Shown piece after piece: positions 22,871 through 36,354 of a DNA stretch of 64,000 nucleotides. Source of the stretch: Leptoclinus maculatus (lineage: Eukaryota; Chordata; Actinopteri; Perciformes; Stichaeidae); NCBI GenBank assembly GCA_032191485.1, contig JAVDOI010000003.1:27427336-27491335 (forward strand), read 5' to 3'. The notes beneath the pieces were generated by a model, which had not been told where the DNA came from, searched no databases, and worked only from the letters and a program-made list of their open reading frames with translations. Both the position numbers and the translations under genes were made by a program. Numbering within the stretch: position 1 is the stretch's first letter; each line of letters starts with the position of its first letter.

Positions 22871-24234
22871 TGGCCAAACTGGCCGGTGTGAAGATGTTTT
22901 TTGATGAGTTTTTATTCAAAAAAATGTTTCAGTAGGAATCCATCATTGATTAAAGTCTGTTTATTCATCACAATGGCTCTGAGCTGTGTTCTCATTATAA
23001 ATGATGATTAGGAGTTTTTTGCTGGTCATTCTGTAGATCGCTCATTTTTTGACTTTTGGCTGCAACACCCATATCTTCTTAGGTGTTGTAGATGAGCTTA
23101 TGATGGAGGCATTCACCAAATTTTAAACTGTTCTCCAGATGTTTCACATGTCCGAAATGAATCTGGCTATTTGACCATTTGCTGTGTCTTTGTTGTTAGT
23201 GTTGGATTGCTCCGTGGGTTCTTTCTACTTGCGCTGGTTCTGCAGAACATATCTTCCTTGACACCTCGGCATATTGCCACCTTGGTTCTTCTGCTGCTTT
23301 TTTGCTGGTAGTTGTATTTATTTGGTCTTAAAAAAGGGGCTCAGTATTTAACATCTGGCTGCCTAAGACATAAGACATCAATTCCCATAAAAGAAAGACA
23401 AGCATGAAATAACGTCCAAGGGAAGAACTTGGAAAAGAAACAAGTCAATGTTATGATTAAGAAATCCCCTACAGCTCACAAGAATCGCAGTGCTAATAAA
23501 AGTAATCTTCAGTATCTCACTCAGCACTCAAGATCTCTAAATAGACACAGCGGACTTGCATCAGAGAGCTTAGACGAAGGTGTCAACTGTGTAAAACATT
23601 GTGTCAATTTGGTTAGATCAGATTGGGTCACACATTTCACGCTTAACCCGTGCTGTAGGCTGCTGAGATTCAAAAGTGCAGACTTCCTTTCCCCCTGCTG
23701 AAATACTTGTTTAAGAGAATCTGTCCAACTGGCAAGAGCCATTTTACAAATGTGGGATGCTTTTTCTTTGTTGTGGTGAGTACAATGATCCCAAGCACTG
23801 GGAGCTCACAAGGGACCTTCATGGGCTGTGATTAGGGAAATAAAGAAAAGAATTAAGGAGGCTAGTGAACAGTGAGGAAACACAGAAACACAGTGATGTA
23901 CCGGGAAGAACAAACACAGTCCTCTCAGCGGATTTAACTCTCTTTATGTCTGATAAACACCCTGTTGTCAGAGTCTCCCCTTATGCTCGCACAGGGAAAA
24001 AGAAAAAGCACAAAAGCATCAAAGACTCTGGTCCCCCATGTCCCCTACATTTGATCAGTGTCTCATGTGTTCTTTTATGTTTCTGACCCCACAGCTGTTT
24101 GAGAGATGGGAGACTTCTACCTGTTTGTTTCTCTAGCAAGAATATTCTTTTCACTATGAGTAATCCAGTTAATATGGATATAAACGAAGCTTCTTATTTA
24201 AATACGAGTGGTATCGCTACGTGACTGAATCCCA
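22871..24234. other. Unassigned gene-free sequence
   Basis: Nothing recognised beyond short frames without motifs. Confidence 0.5.
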
Positions 24235-24995
24235 CAAACTAGACCAAGACTAAAAGTCTACAGGCAGACTAGTGGCTCTATAAAGGCTACAGCTGTGTTT
24301 TGAGCTAAATGCTAATGTCAGCATACTAACATGCTGTTGTCATAAACCAAAGTATAGAGTGCTTGCAAGTGTCCTAAAACTGGGAAAAGAGTTACTATTT
24401 TTGCACTTCCGGTTGTCTCGTCTGGAAGTCAATGGGTATTTTGAATGAGTTTTTGGTTAGATGCCTGAAATAAGGCCTGTGGTTAACACACATTTTTTTC
24501 CGACAACATAAAATACGTCTAGTAAATACCCCTGTTGTGAATTTTTAAGCTTGTATGCCTCTTAAAAAAAGGCCTGTTTCTGTCAAGTGGGTAAATGAGA
24601 CTACAAAACGTCACGCTGATAAGTCCGTCTCCACAGCCTTGTTGTGTAAACTCAAGCTTATGTTTGTTTACAGCCTATAACGTTAGCAATTTACTTCTGC
24701 CGATTGCATTCACGCTCTACGCAGTCAACAGACCATTCTGCTCCTCTCCTCCTCCCCCCCACCTCTCTCTTTGTCCATCTGCTTGTGTGTGTGTGTGTGT
24801 GTGTGTCTAACAGCGCTTCGCCAAACCACAATTTAAAGCTGATTGTCGTCAATAGACCTATAGGAAAATCCAGAGGATCACCAGCATCGCTAGGGGTCAC
24901 CCTCTGGGAAGCATGACTGTATTATACAAAATTACATGGAAATCCAACCAGTAGTGAATATTTCAGTCCGAACCAAAGTGGTGGGCCAACACGGA
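24235..24995 (+). mobile_element. Teleost interspersed repeat split by a nested insertion
   Basis: The 5' part (about 24235-24360, with GAGCTAAATGCTAATGTCAG and CATAAACCAAAGTAT) and the 3' part (about 24866-24995, with CCAGAGGATCACC, CCTCTGGGAAGCATGA and CCGAACCAAAGTGGTGG) match successive parts of the same family seen more completely at 54620-55045. About 505 bases of unrelated sequence lie between them. Confidence 0.55.
24361..24865. mobile_element. Inserted block inside an older repeat
   Basis: This block interrupts the repeat at 24235-24995. It contains ACTTCCGGTTGTCTCGTCTG, GGTTAACACACATTTTTTTCC, a TG tract (24784-24806) and GCTTCGCCAAACCACAATTT. It has no long reading frame and no clear terminal repeats. 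Its exact ends are uncertain by a few tens of bases. Confidence 0.4.
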
Positions 24996-25759
24996 CCAAA
25001 TAAATAGACTAAACAAAAAGATAATGGCAAAACTATGAGTGTAGATTTTGCATTGAATCTGTGTTTCTGTGTTTGAATGATAGCCTGCCAACAGAATCTA
25101 ATCTCAGGCTGGCTTCATGTTCTGTGTCTCGGAAGACTTTTTCTAAAAATTGCTCTCTGCTTGCATCTGGATCATATCTTTACTCCCTTTGTGAACAATG
25201 AGAACCGTTTCCATTTTTAAACAGAGATAGCTCATCTCATACTCGTCTCCAGAAAAAAAAATTATTTTGACAGATTTATACATCTCAAATAAATTCAGCA
25301 GTAAATGATGGCCATTCCTGTACACTTTGTTTTCATATTCCTCGAGGACATAGTTTATCGGACTTACACACATACGTACATATATGTACAGTACATTTTC
25401 CGTGACACTGATTGAAGACCTCTCTTTACATTGACGACTCCACCTGTTAGAAGTTAAGGAGATCTATCTGTTGTGTTCTGTATGATTCTGTATGATTCAA
25501 TCACTACTGGAGCTCATCTTCTACTGATCCCCAGGAAATCTGCAGATATTTGATCTGAGGAAGATCTCGTGCTGCACCCGGAGCCACAAATGAAATGTAC
25601 CTGGACAAAAGCCATGCCACTAATAGCTTTAAAGACATGTAACTAGTCTTGTACATAAAGGCGCCATGGAGATAAAGACTGGAAACAGGGAAGCATCTCG
25701 CCTGGCTCTTTCCACCTACAGCACCTCTAAAGCTCACTTATAAACAGGTTATATTAACT
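24996..25759. other. Unassigned gene-free sequence
   Basis: No gene or clear repeat recognised. Confidence 0.45.
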
Positions 25760-25985
25760 TAAAGAAGTTATTGGACATAACCCCCCATAAAACAGCAAAT
25801 TGTGGCTTTTAAACGTGTGAAACAAACAAGATATAACACGTTAAGTAGTGTCCTTTAAAGGTGTTGTAAGTGGATTTTGATTCAGGCTGCCCCCCCCCTG
25901 TTTCCAGTGGTTATGCTAAGCTAACTGACTGCTGGCAATCTTTTCCCAAAATTTCCCACAACGTTAAACTGTTCCTGTGAAGACT
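25760..25985. repeat. Interspersed repeat fragment (TATGCTAAGCTAACTG family)
   Basis: Contains GTTTCCAGTGGTTATGCTAAGC followed shortly by CCCACAACGTTAAACTGTTCC. Variants of these words recur in this window at 31840-32035 and 33670-33727, which supports a shared repeat family. Confidence 0.5.
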
Positions 25986-27008
25986 TTACACTGTTGAGTG
26001 TTTACCCTGCTTTGCACTTATTGCATATATCCTCGGTCCAGGACCGAATAATCGCCCACCGCATTTTGACAGTATGATCAGGACCTGGACCTCATATACA
26101 TATATCCCAGTCCGAAAAGCTCCCTCCCTGCAGCAGAAATGTGGCTCTGATTATCCGAGCTGTATGTTGAATGAGTTGCACGGTAAAGCTAATGTGAAAC
26201 AGAAATGCCATATCTTTAACACAATAGGCCACACTTACCAGGGAGACATACCTTTGTCATCATCCAGAAAATCATGTTAAAGTATTGCGCTCTGGGCAAG
26301 TGAACACGGCGGTTCAAATCTAGATAACAGACAACAGTCTCTGAGGACACAGACAGTATTACCTGCCTGCTGAATGAGATTCTTTTCCCTGAAGTAATAA
26401 TCTGCTGAGCCCGAGGCAACGGAGCATTCACCGACGGGAGGTATAGAGTTTGCATGCCACTAGTAATAGGATAGTCCAACATCATTCAACTCATGCACTG
26501 TCAAAATATTTGCAACTCTGTTACAAGTAAGTGAAGGCTCCACACTATCTTTGGTGGGATTTACTGTTTTGAACTTCAAATATTTTGGCAGTTTCATGCA
26601 CCAGATCCCGTAGGAAAAGTTGTTTTGCAACTCCAGCATGTCTAACCACAGTATACCTGTGTTAAATATGACCTTTTCTTCATTTTGAATATTAGTATTT
26701 GTGTCACGTTGTATTTTATGATTATAAAAGTGATCGGGGGGGACTGTCACTCCTCAAGCTTGTGTTTTATATTTTAATTTGCAAGTCTAATATATAACGT
26801 TCAAATAGATTTTGTTTGTACAAACATGAACACTCTTTTATCTTTTTTTTTATGAAGCCCTTTGAAGCAGACATTGTCACATTGGTCCATAAATAAAAAA
26901 TACTTAAACTGACCTTACTTCCCCAGCGATTTGTCCTTCTACTCTGTTTTAATGGAAACGAACCCAGATGTAAAACATCTGGCATGTGTGCCTTGGTTGC
27001 CTTTTTAT
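25986..27008. other. Unassigned gene-free sequence
   Basis: Nothing recognised; frames are short and without motifs. Confidence 0.45.
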
Positions 27009-27120
27009 GATGGTGTATTTTAACCTGCCGTGTGTGGCTATTGTGGCTGTTTGGGTCATGCTAACTTTGCACTTGTCACTTCTGTTGTAGACATTCGGGG
27101 CAAGCTGCACACGCGAGTAG
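27009..27120 (+). repeat. Arm 1 of a large imperfect inverted repeat
   Basis: GGTGTATTTTAACCTGCC, TGTGGCTATTGTGGCTG and TGCTAACTTTGCACTTGTC are repeated in inverse orientation at about 27795-27905. The arms are roughly 100 bp and imperfect. Confidence 0.6.
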
Positions 27121-27794
27121 TTGGGATCTACATCCGGGGAAACCTGCACAACAGTTTGTCTACATGCGTGAGGCTGCTTTTAGTTTTTTTCTATTTAGAG
27201 TGTGTTCGTGCTACGGAAGAAGTCTCAAACAAATAAAAGAATGAAATGACGAGAAGTTTAAAATCGACTAACACTTCTGCTGACCGCTTGGTCCAGCCGG
27301 CCCAGGCCTTCTCTTCCAGTTTGATTTTGGGAAAGTGAAACAAAGTCGGCAGGACGATAATGTTGATAAGCGCTGCAAATTCATTTGTTGTAGTTACACA
27401 GCTGGGATCACTCTCATTCATGTCTATTTTCCGAGTCTCACTCTCTGCAGCAAAAAGTTTCCCCCCTGTTGCCTCTCTGCCTCCATTCTTCGTGTCTCCT
27501 TTCCTTTGTGTGAAGGAATGTGAAATTAGTATATTTATGGCAATAATCCACCATTTAATTTAGCTTTTTGAGTTTTCTTAGAACAGTATAACAGCAGTGA
27601 CAGTCAGCATCGTACTGCCAAACAAACTTGCATGCAAGGATGTGTGATAAGGTCAACAGTCAAGTTGCCCCATGTGTACTGTAGATCCCTATACATTCAT
27701 TCATGTGTTTGGCCATTCTAGGGCGCTACGTTCTGTCAGTGTTGGAGCTAGACTCACGCAGCATGTTTTATACCTGGTTTTGCGCGAGTCCTCG

Positions 27795-27905
27795 TTTCCT
27801 CCAAATCTCTACGAAGGAGGTGGCGAGTGCAAAGTTAGCACAAGACAGAGCCACAATAGCCACAATATGGAAAATACACCGGTGGAATTTTCCTTTAATA
27901 TGTCT
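27795..27905 (-). repeat. Arm 2 of a large imperfect inverted repeat
   Basis: Reverse complement reads GGTGTATTTTCCATATTGTG, then GGCTATTGTGGCTCTG and GTGCTAACTTTGCACTCG, matching arm 1 at 27009-27120. About 675 bases separate the arms; they carry no recognisable gene. Confidence 0.6.
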
Positions 27906-30900
27906 CTACAGAGGATTCAACAGAAAGCTGTCTATCCGGGCGTTAATTCTGTTGAACAAGACACAGACAACCTCTAACCTGACCATATACAGCGTATGAA
28001 ACTGGTCTCTCAACATTTCTCCGGGACTTCTGCCAGATTGCAATCACACTGTCGGCCAATCAAACCAAAGACCCCAGGGGTCTGACTTTAGAAAGGACTG
28101 TTTTTAGCGATGTTTTTGTGTTATTTTCAAATACACTTTCTGCAGACACACTGAAACAGAACAGCTCGCTTTATCAATTGTAAGTCTTACAATAGCCAAC
28201 ATCCTCGTAATGTGTTTATATAGCTCATACAATGGCCCACTGGAAGCATCACAACTACAGTTATCTTGCGTCCCACACAGGGGTATCATTTTCTTACCTC
28301 ATTCTTGAGATATGGCTGGATCCCAGCAGTGAACTGAAGGATAATGAAAATCACAATAACGTTAAAGAGGGACCTCAGGGCACATGTCCAAGGGCTCAGC
28401 CTTCACAACCGGCCTTTTAACATGGAAATGAAATGATCTTTGTCATCCTCTACAGGTACTATGAAGAAAATAAATGTTATTATTAAAGTAAAAGTACCCA
28501 GAGCGAGAGCCGTGCCTTGGTCCCAACAGAGAGCCTGTGTTGGTTTGTGATCTTTACATCCTGGCAGGGGATCCTGGTGGATCCGCTCCAAGCAGAGTAC
28601 GCCTCGGTGGACTGGGGCCCTGCTGGAAATTAAATTACCTCTTTTTCGTAGAAGCATGGTGGTCACATTTAGAAAAACATAAAGAATAATATTACTTTTA
28701 GATCACTAAAGATAATGTTGATGAGCAGACACACGCTCCCTTTGGCTGTAGCAGACTCTTGTTTGCATTACATGCTAACTCACCGTCAACATACTGAAGT
28801 GATATTTTGTCTGTATGGTGCAGAACGGAAAATATACTTTTCACGGATGTTGCTCTAACTTCATGCCTGTTGCACAGCGGTGACTGCTTGACCCCCTTTA
28901 ATTGAAGAACTCTGTTCTTGTACCGAAACACATGTTCAGTATAATAACTGTAAAGGCATGCGTCATGTTTGTATTCTGGATCTTAATTTGCATTGTCAAA
29001 ACTTATTTGTGAATTTTTATCTTAAAATTGAATTTCTTTTGAGGAACCGAAGGGGAAATCTTTGATGCAGCATCTTTTTTTTTCACGTTTGTAGCAACAC
29101 CAGCAGCGGGCCTCGCGTGACTAAAATATTTTGATATATATCTTGATGTAAAATGCCTCTCAGAAAGCCTTAAATGTTGTACTATCTTTATGCCTTCCCA
29201 TGAGGTCAGGTTGGTTACGCTTCCAGACATGTACTCTGGTTAATAATAATTGTTAAATTTGTAAATCAACTTGTAACAACCTGCATAGCTGCATCAATCA
29301 CGTTCATGTCTGTCACTGTTTTTTGTCCATTTTTTCATGTAACCACTTTTCTGGCTTTGGCACAAAAAGATGATGCTCTCATTTTAAATCATCCTTGCAA
29401 TGCTATGATTGGCTGTTTGCTGGTTTCTCCAACCAGACAAACAGCAGTCATTGAGCACAACGGAAATTGGAGATCTGAGCAGCAACTTAGAGGTCTGGAA
29501 CCAGACTACTGCTGGGTTAAACAATGAAAACTCTTCAATCAAAACAACTTGGATCCAATGTTCTTGAGACATCCACCCAGCTCCAAGGAAACTGGCGTGT
29601 AAAACGAAACATTGGAGGCAATATTTGATCCAACATAACTTAGTTAAACTGACTCCGACCGTGTCTCAAGAGACTCTTACATCCATTTCTTTTGATTTAC
29701 TTTTCACACACAGCTCTTGGAAGGCCTCCGCTGTCTGTGTGTTTAGCAGTCAGGAAATATTACAAATTATATGAGCGATATCCTGATCTCCTGGCCAGGA
29801 AGCATTAGCACAGTCATTTGCTTTCATTATGGTGGAGTCTTCCAAACCACATCAAGGCATCACATCTAATTTCCCTGAAGTTACAAGGAGATTTCAATTT
29901 TTACGTCCAGACATTTAAGCCAGTTAAATTGTGAACACGGCCAGATAATGTTTCACTTGTTTGAAGCTAATTGACCATTTTTCTTGGATTTCTTTCCTTG
30001 CCTTTCCATCGACCTAATTAATTGTTACATAGGGGGTTGTTGGAAACCAAGCCAACACGGCCTGAAGAAAAAAAGAGCCACAATATGAAAAGGATGCCAC
30101 ATAAGTCATGTCTTCAGCAGAATGAGAAAAATGTTCTTTCATGTCATTCTTTGACTGTCAGAAGCAGTGCCGTGGAGTGTTTCAGCTGTTTGTTTGTGTT
30201 TCTTAGGGGTCCCCGAGACCGCTTCGGCTGAAATCTTTTGACAGTGACATATACGAGGAGGATTCCTCAAAGTCACCGCCCTTCATGCCTTTCACTTCCT
30301 GACAGAGAGGATGGATGGCCCTCAGCCAGTGGAGCTACTGAGGTGTCCAGTTGTCTTCCCGCTCCATCTGTTAATCAACACGTCACAACAAATCCAGACA
30401 CAACACCGCGGAACGTAAACCCCGCGCAGTGATGTCCCAACAAACACGACCAGAAACAAGATTAATGAAGCGATGTTGTCAAAACAGACTCAAAAAGTCA
30501 ATAAGACTGATCTTTAAATGACAGTTTTGATTCAACTGGATGAAGTCAACAGTGTAGTTCATGAATAAAACGAAGAAACCCGAAGGAACCTCTCAAATGA
30601 GAGTATTAAGGCCCTCTGGAAGAAATCAATTATTTACTCTCAGTATGAGCTGAGCTGCAAAGGTTATGAATTATTCAGCGCAGCACAATATCAAAAGTTT
30701 TCTTAACCCATATACTGCACAGTTTATTGTAGTTTTCAACAATGTCTGGCTGGCTGCCTCTCGGCGATTCTGCCCAAACTGTATTTATTTCCTGTCAGAT
30801 GCTCATCCTAATAATTCTGTCATTCCCTGTGGTCCCACCACCCAGACAGCAGAGACCCCCGTCTCTCTCACCTCCGACCCCCTGCCTCACCCCTGGAGGC

Positions 30901-31383
30901 AGTGACAGCCTCTTTCCCCTCCTCGCTCGCCCCGTTATATTCTCCTTCTCTCACGGCTCCACTCTTTCTTCTCAGCGATATTTTTCCCATCTCGTCGCTG
31001 CACCTTCTTCGTCCGCACCCTCCTCTCTCTGTTGACTCGCACATCTGGGGAAGGTTAAGAGCACAGAGATGCTCGGCTCTGTGGTCATTTAGGTTGAGAT
31101 GCTTCATGAAGTGAATGCGAGAACTCTATTCTCATCCGTGTTCATAAGATGGAGGAAGATGTGTTAACCTGGAAAATATTACCTATCAAAAATTGTGATG
31201 TCAGAGCAATCAGATGTCTGGGTTTCATATGCTTTAAACAGTGTAGTCTGAACATGTCTGAAGGAAAAAGTGTTTGTTCCCGTCCCGTACGTCCTCCCCC
31301 TGGCTGCATCACACTGCCTTCTTGATCTCTTCTCCAAGAGCTCAGTTGATTTTGGAAAAATGGGAAATACCACGGTACAAATA
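27906..31383. other. Unassigned gene-free sequence
   Basis: No supported gene. A pyrimidine-rich stretch lies near 30850-31035. No protein-like frame or RNA gene recognised. Confidence 0.45.
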
Positions 31384-31515
31384 TACAAGTAAACGTCTTG
31401 AAATTCGAAATTCTAGAAGTAAAAGTATCAGCAACATGTACTTAAAGTATCAAACAGTATACTCACAATGCAAAATGGCTCCTTTCCCAGTTACATTGTG
31501 GAGCCTTCGTGGTCC
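31384..31515 (-). repeat. Teleost 'AAGTAAAAGTA' interspersed repeat, fragment
   Basis: Contains TAGAAGTAAAAGTATCAGCA, TACTTAAAGTATCAAACAGT and CAATGCAAAATGGCTCC. The reverse complement of these words corresponds to the longer copy at about 59649-60250 (GGCCATTCAGCATGATCAC, TTTTGATACTTAATTGTAC). The copy is therefore opposite in orientation to that one. Confidence 0.6.
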
Positions 31516-31839
31516 CGAAAGATGATATAGATACATCTCTTTTTATCGTATGCACTAAACATAATCATTTGTACATTATCATGTGCAACATGATAGGAAA
31601 TATGTTTTCTAGGACTTCGCAGGCTCTCCTGTTAGTTGTGTTGTGGGGCAATTTATAACTTTATCACTCTTATAAATACCTAATGTCCTCACAAGAATCC
31701 CAGCGGAGCTTGATCCAATCAGCAACACAACTGAAAACACCTGTGAGAGTATGTAGAGTCTTACACTGTTTTTTCACACAGGTGTATAATGTGATGATTA
31801 AAGAACTTTATAGTAAAGCCGATTTTGTTCACTTTGGAG

Positions 31840-32035
31840 GAGCCAGGATAGCTGTCGTCATGCTAAGCTACGCTGTCCATCTTCGAACTCGCCCTTCATA
31901 TTTAATGTGCAAATACAAGAGTGGTATTAATCTTCTCACTCAACTCTCTGCAGCAATAAAGACCGTAAGTTCATTTGTCTAAATGTTACTATTCTGAATT
32001 CCTTATTCCTATTCCTTACTATTCCTTTAAGACAA
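31840..32035. repeat. Interspersed repeat fragment (TATGCTAAGCTAACTG family)
   Basis: GTCATGCTAAGCTACGCTG, ACAAGAGTGGTATTAATCTTC and ACTCAACTCTCTGCAGCAAT form a degenerate copy of a repeat often seen in teleosts, ending near TATTCCTTTAAGAC. Confidence 0.55.
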
Positions 32036-33504
32036 GCTGCTTCAAGTGGGATATAAATACTTGATTACAAGAGAGTGACTGATGATGTAAACTGTAAGCT
32101 TGAAGTAATTGCTTTTAGTTTTAAAAGGCTCTTTTTTGTAAAAAAAAGGGATGAGGAAACTAAAGAATTAGAAAAGACAATTATCAGCACATAGGTGTGC
32201 TGTTGGGTTGAATCTTAAGTTTGGAGTTTTCGCAGTGGATGAGCTGTGAGGAAAAGAGAAAGTCACGAAAGTTTACTATAATCAAGAGGCGTGGCGAGGA
32301 CCTCCAGGTGAGCTTTACCTGGTTGAAAATGGAGGACCACCTTAGACGAAAGGAAGACAAAGTCATACTTACCAGTCCATCCCGAGGCTGCCTGGCACAT
32401 CTGGCCAGAGTGCTGTTAAAAGGAACCTGTTAAATCCATTATCATCGCAGAGTAGCTTAAATTACAGCCAGAGAGCAAGAAAAAACAGCTGTGATCGAGT
32501 GATAACCTGTGAGAACACTCCCACTAACACTAACACAGGCCGGCAGGTTTACAGGATGAGAGATTGACTACCAGCTGTAAAATACAATCAAGGAGGGTGT
32601 GTTGCTCTGTCAGTCAGAGTGTAATGCAATCCTAATGTCACAAGACATGGGTAGGGAGGGAGGTGGGGCATTGTCCTTTGGAAGGCACCTTTCAATGAAG
32701 TAAAAACGCTCTGTGTGAGGATGTGGTGAAAGCAGCGAGATCAGCAGAGCATGTTTGGGTGTATTGTGTTATTCTGGATGTGAGGCTCTGAGCTTGCATT
32801 GAGTAAAATGTCCCTCCTTGGGGACGTGCTTTCCAAGAGAAACCAATGGGGCCCTGACGGGAGACCAACGCTGAGGCCGTGCTCTTAAGGGGGCCCTTTG
32901 GTATTTGAAGGATGGAGTGATGACAGTGGGACGTTGTTTGTGTACAAAAAGGAAACAAAGTGAAACAGCTCTGAACATGTCAGCCCCGCTGCTTGTCACT
33001 TTAGAGAGAAATGTGTGTTGACCCGGCACAACTACAAGCCTGGTAACCCCCAAACAACAGTGTTATAGTGTGCTGAGGCCTGTGTGTGCGCACATAGTTC
33101 ATTTGCTGTCTTCAGTCTGGGGGCTGCTTGCTTAAGTTTGTTTATCTTCATTTTGCATAGTTAGATTGAACACAGGCAGAATTTAAATGAACTTTATGAG
33201 TTTAGCCAGCCAAGAAACCTTTTATAAAATGTCTTTATCTTAATGTTGTTATGCTGCTCTTAGTGGCTTGTTTTTTTTATTTTTTATTATGACTTTTGTG
33301 CCTCTTTTCAATTTTCTTTATTTGCACATGCTGTTCTTTGTGTTATATTGTTCATGTTTTTTTATTATATTAACATTTTGTAAAATGCGCTTGTTATTGA
33401 GAGTATCATGAGAAGGTCAATTCCACTTTTATGTATGTCCACTAAAAATTAAGCTACTGCAAGCAGCCAGTTAGCATTACACTAAAACAAGTGTTAATTA
33501 ATGA
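32036..33504. other. Unassigned gene-free sequence
   Basis: Nothing recognised; a T-rich stretch lies near 33270-33300. Confidence 0.45.
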
Positions 33505-33727
33505 GCTTTAAAGCGCACATATCATCCTCATTTTAAAGTTTGGGTTAATCCTAGAATTTGTTTACATGCTTTAATTTTCAAAAAACACATTATTTGTCTG
33601 AATATAACTGTATTTATCTAATGTCTGGAGCTCTCCGTTTAAGCCCCTGTCTCTTTAAGACCTACCGTCTACCTTTCTGCTCGAAAGCAAAGTGTATTTT
33701 CCCAAAACGTTAAACTATTCCTTTAAG
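33505..33727. repeat. Two abutting interspersed repeat fragments
   Basis: The first (33505-33665) includes TTTCAAAAAACACATTATTTG and CCCCTGTCTCTTTAAGACC. The second (33670-33727) includes CTCGAAAGCAAAGTGTATTT and CGTTAAACTATTCCTTTAAG, the tail of the family also at 25760 and 31840. Confidence 0.5.
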
Positions 33728-34207
33728 TTTATTATTTTAATTTGCTAATTAGAGCAACAAAATCAGAGTGATTATGATGCATATCCATACTGATTAAATG
33801 AAATGACTCAGTTCTGCTGCATGCGATTATACAGCATGTATGCTACATGTCAGCGTGTTCTACCACGTGCTGCCTGTACCAGACATCCCAGCATCCTCAT
33901 GGTGCCATAAATGCTTAAAACATTTAGTCCATTGGCACAAGTGGGAATCCCCACTGCAGGTTCAGTCTCATGACTCATCTTTTGACCACACATGCACAGT
34001 TATGACGGTTGTCAGCGTGATGGCGTGCTTGTCATGGCCCGACAAGGTTAGGACTTTGCGGCCATGCTGGTTTTGGCACAAACGCCGTGTGAAGAAGGCA
34101 CAGGCCACGGAAATGTCACACTGCTCGAACAGCACTATTAATGAAAACTACTTGAGGCATCCGTTGAGCCATTCCTGTCCCGCATACTTCACAGGCACAC
34201 GCTGTAA

Positions 34208-34247
34208 ACACACACACACACACACACACATACACACACATACACAC
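34208..34247. repeat. CA microsatellite with TACACA variants
   Basis: About 40 bases of CA repeat, interrupted twice by TA. Confidence 0.9.
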
Positions 34248-34825
34248 TTCTGATAGACAAACTGTATAGGATTTTACAGTGTGTGTTTTGGTGTTGATGG
34301 CAGAGTCACCTGCGTGGTGAGGGTACTGGCCAGGTGGGGCAGACAGCTGCACGACTCTATTTTTGTTTGATATCAAATAGGACGGCCTAATATAGACATG
34401 GAGACAGGGTCTGCCCTTCTACCTATAATAGTTTCTGATCTTTATTGACCGAATTCAACAAATGCAGATTACATATTTCTAGATATTTCTCAACACTGGT
34501 CAATAAAGATTGGGGCCCAACTGTTGGCAATTTCAAATTCTGTCAGCCATTGACTCAGATACTGCACAAAGACACACACACACATACTCAAACACACACC
34601 AAAGAGGGTGTACTTGTTGAACTCTCCGGAGTTTCATTTGCTTTGGTGCTTGGCTGAACAAGGGCTTCCGCAAACTGACCCATCACAGCATCAATGGTTT
34701 GTGTGTGAGATTGTGGATATCATTATCAAAATCCTTTACAGGATATTTTACAAATGAGTTGTCGTCTTGGCCTCCTTGTGCTTGAAATGCACCCACATGT
34801 GCTCGCATGGGAACTCGCCCCTCTT

Positions 34826-34853
34826 CCTCCTCCTCCTCCTCCTCCTCCTCCTC
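34826..34853. repeat. (TCC)n trinucleotide repeat
   Basis: Nine uninterrupted CTC/TCC units. Confidence 0.9.
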
Positions 34854-35507
34854 CGGAGCTGCATTTGTTTCGTACTAATCCTCCTTATGAGAGAGACAGC
34901 TCGTATAGCAGGAGCCAGCTTTGATCCCCAACAGACGAAGACCAAAAAAACACTTAAGCTACTTCCTTCTTCGTCTCCTGTCTCATCCCTCGCATGGCTG
35001 CACAGAAGATCTGTAATGTCAGAAGGATGAGGTCAGTGAGGTTGTGCAGGGCAGATGTGAAAGTGCGGACATTGGTAGTACTTATTTATTCATTTAATAT
35101 ATATCGAGGTACACATGAACGCACCTGAATACATATACAAAACACATAAGCATACACAGACCTCATGCAGTAGTCAGACACTTGATGTGTTTGCGTCTTG
35201 TGTACCAAATCAAGCTTAAAACTAAACAAAAAACAGCTGTGTTGAAACTAGTGTCAACACATCTGTGTGTCGGGTTCAGTGCGTGAGGTCAAGCGACTTG
35301 TTTCATTCAACCATGTTTGAAAAATTAAAAAACACAGCTTAAATCCAAGTGTGCAATTACATTTGCGGTTACTACCTGTATGTGTGTTAGGCAGAGTCTA
35401 TGTGATAGTTTTAAAAGTGTGTATGTTATATCTGCCACAGCTGCCACAGTAATGATAACTAACAGATCATGTGACCAGTGCCAGAACCCACTGACAAGAA
35501 AATGATC

Positions 35508-35807
35508 GTGTGTGTGTGTGTGTGTGTGTTGATGTGTTTGTTTTCCAACTGCAGTGGCATGGAGGACCTTTGCAGCGACCCTTGAACTGAAAAGTATACG
35601 GACACAGACATCCTAAACACTCTTTTCAAGCTCCAGGTGTCCAACACACACACGCACACACGCACACACACACAAACACAAAGGGAGAGACAAATTCTGC
35701 AGTCAACCAGCCAATGTACATCTATGAAGGTCTGGAAATACTTTTTTAACCATTTATTATTCACACAACAATTTCAAACACTCCCCAATTACCAGTTGCA
35801 GTGACTT

Positions 35808-35894
<87 letters not shown>
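35508..35894. repeat. Cluster of TG and CA microsatellites
   Basis: TG tract 35508-35529, CA tract with CG variants 35643-35680, and a pure 80-base CA tract 35815-35894. TG followed by CA on the same strand could in principle pair as a hairpin in RNA. Confidence 0.95.
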
Positions 35895-35896
<2 letters not shown>

Positions 35897-36354
35897 GTTT
35901 GAAGGTTAAGGAGTACAGCTGGGAGCTGCTGCCTGACCCCCCTCCTCTGTCACTCTCAGTAATCAATCTGTCAGTATGGTAATTAACCCACAAAGTTAAG
36001 TAAGCATGACTACTGAACTGCCCCACTCCATCTAGCATTCCTCTCCTCCTCCCTCTGTCTCTCGCTCCTACTCCCCCTCACTCGGTGGCGGGCGGAGGTC
36101 GCTCAGTTGCTGATTGTGAGGGCCCGCGATGCCTTCAAGTGTGAGCGTAAAAACAAGGCCTCTCGTTTTACACTATTAGAAGATATAAAAAGAAGACTCG
36201 GACACGTGCAGCTCTACTGAGGTCCCTTAAACAGTAAGTTCATAGCTAGCTTTCTAGAGAATAATATTAGATTATTACATATTGTATATTATTTTGAAAC
36301 TCAAACTTTATCACAATGGTCATATACGAAATTAAACCATTCTTAGCATTTTAG

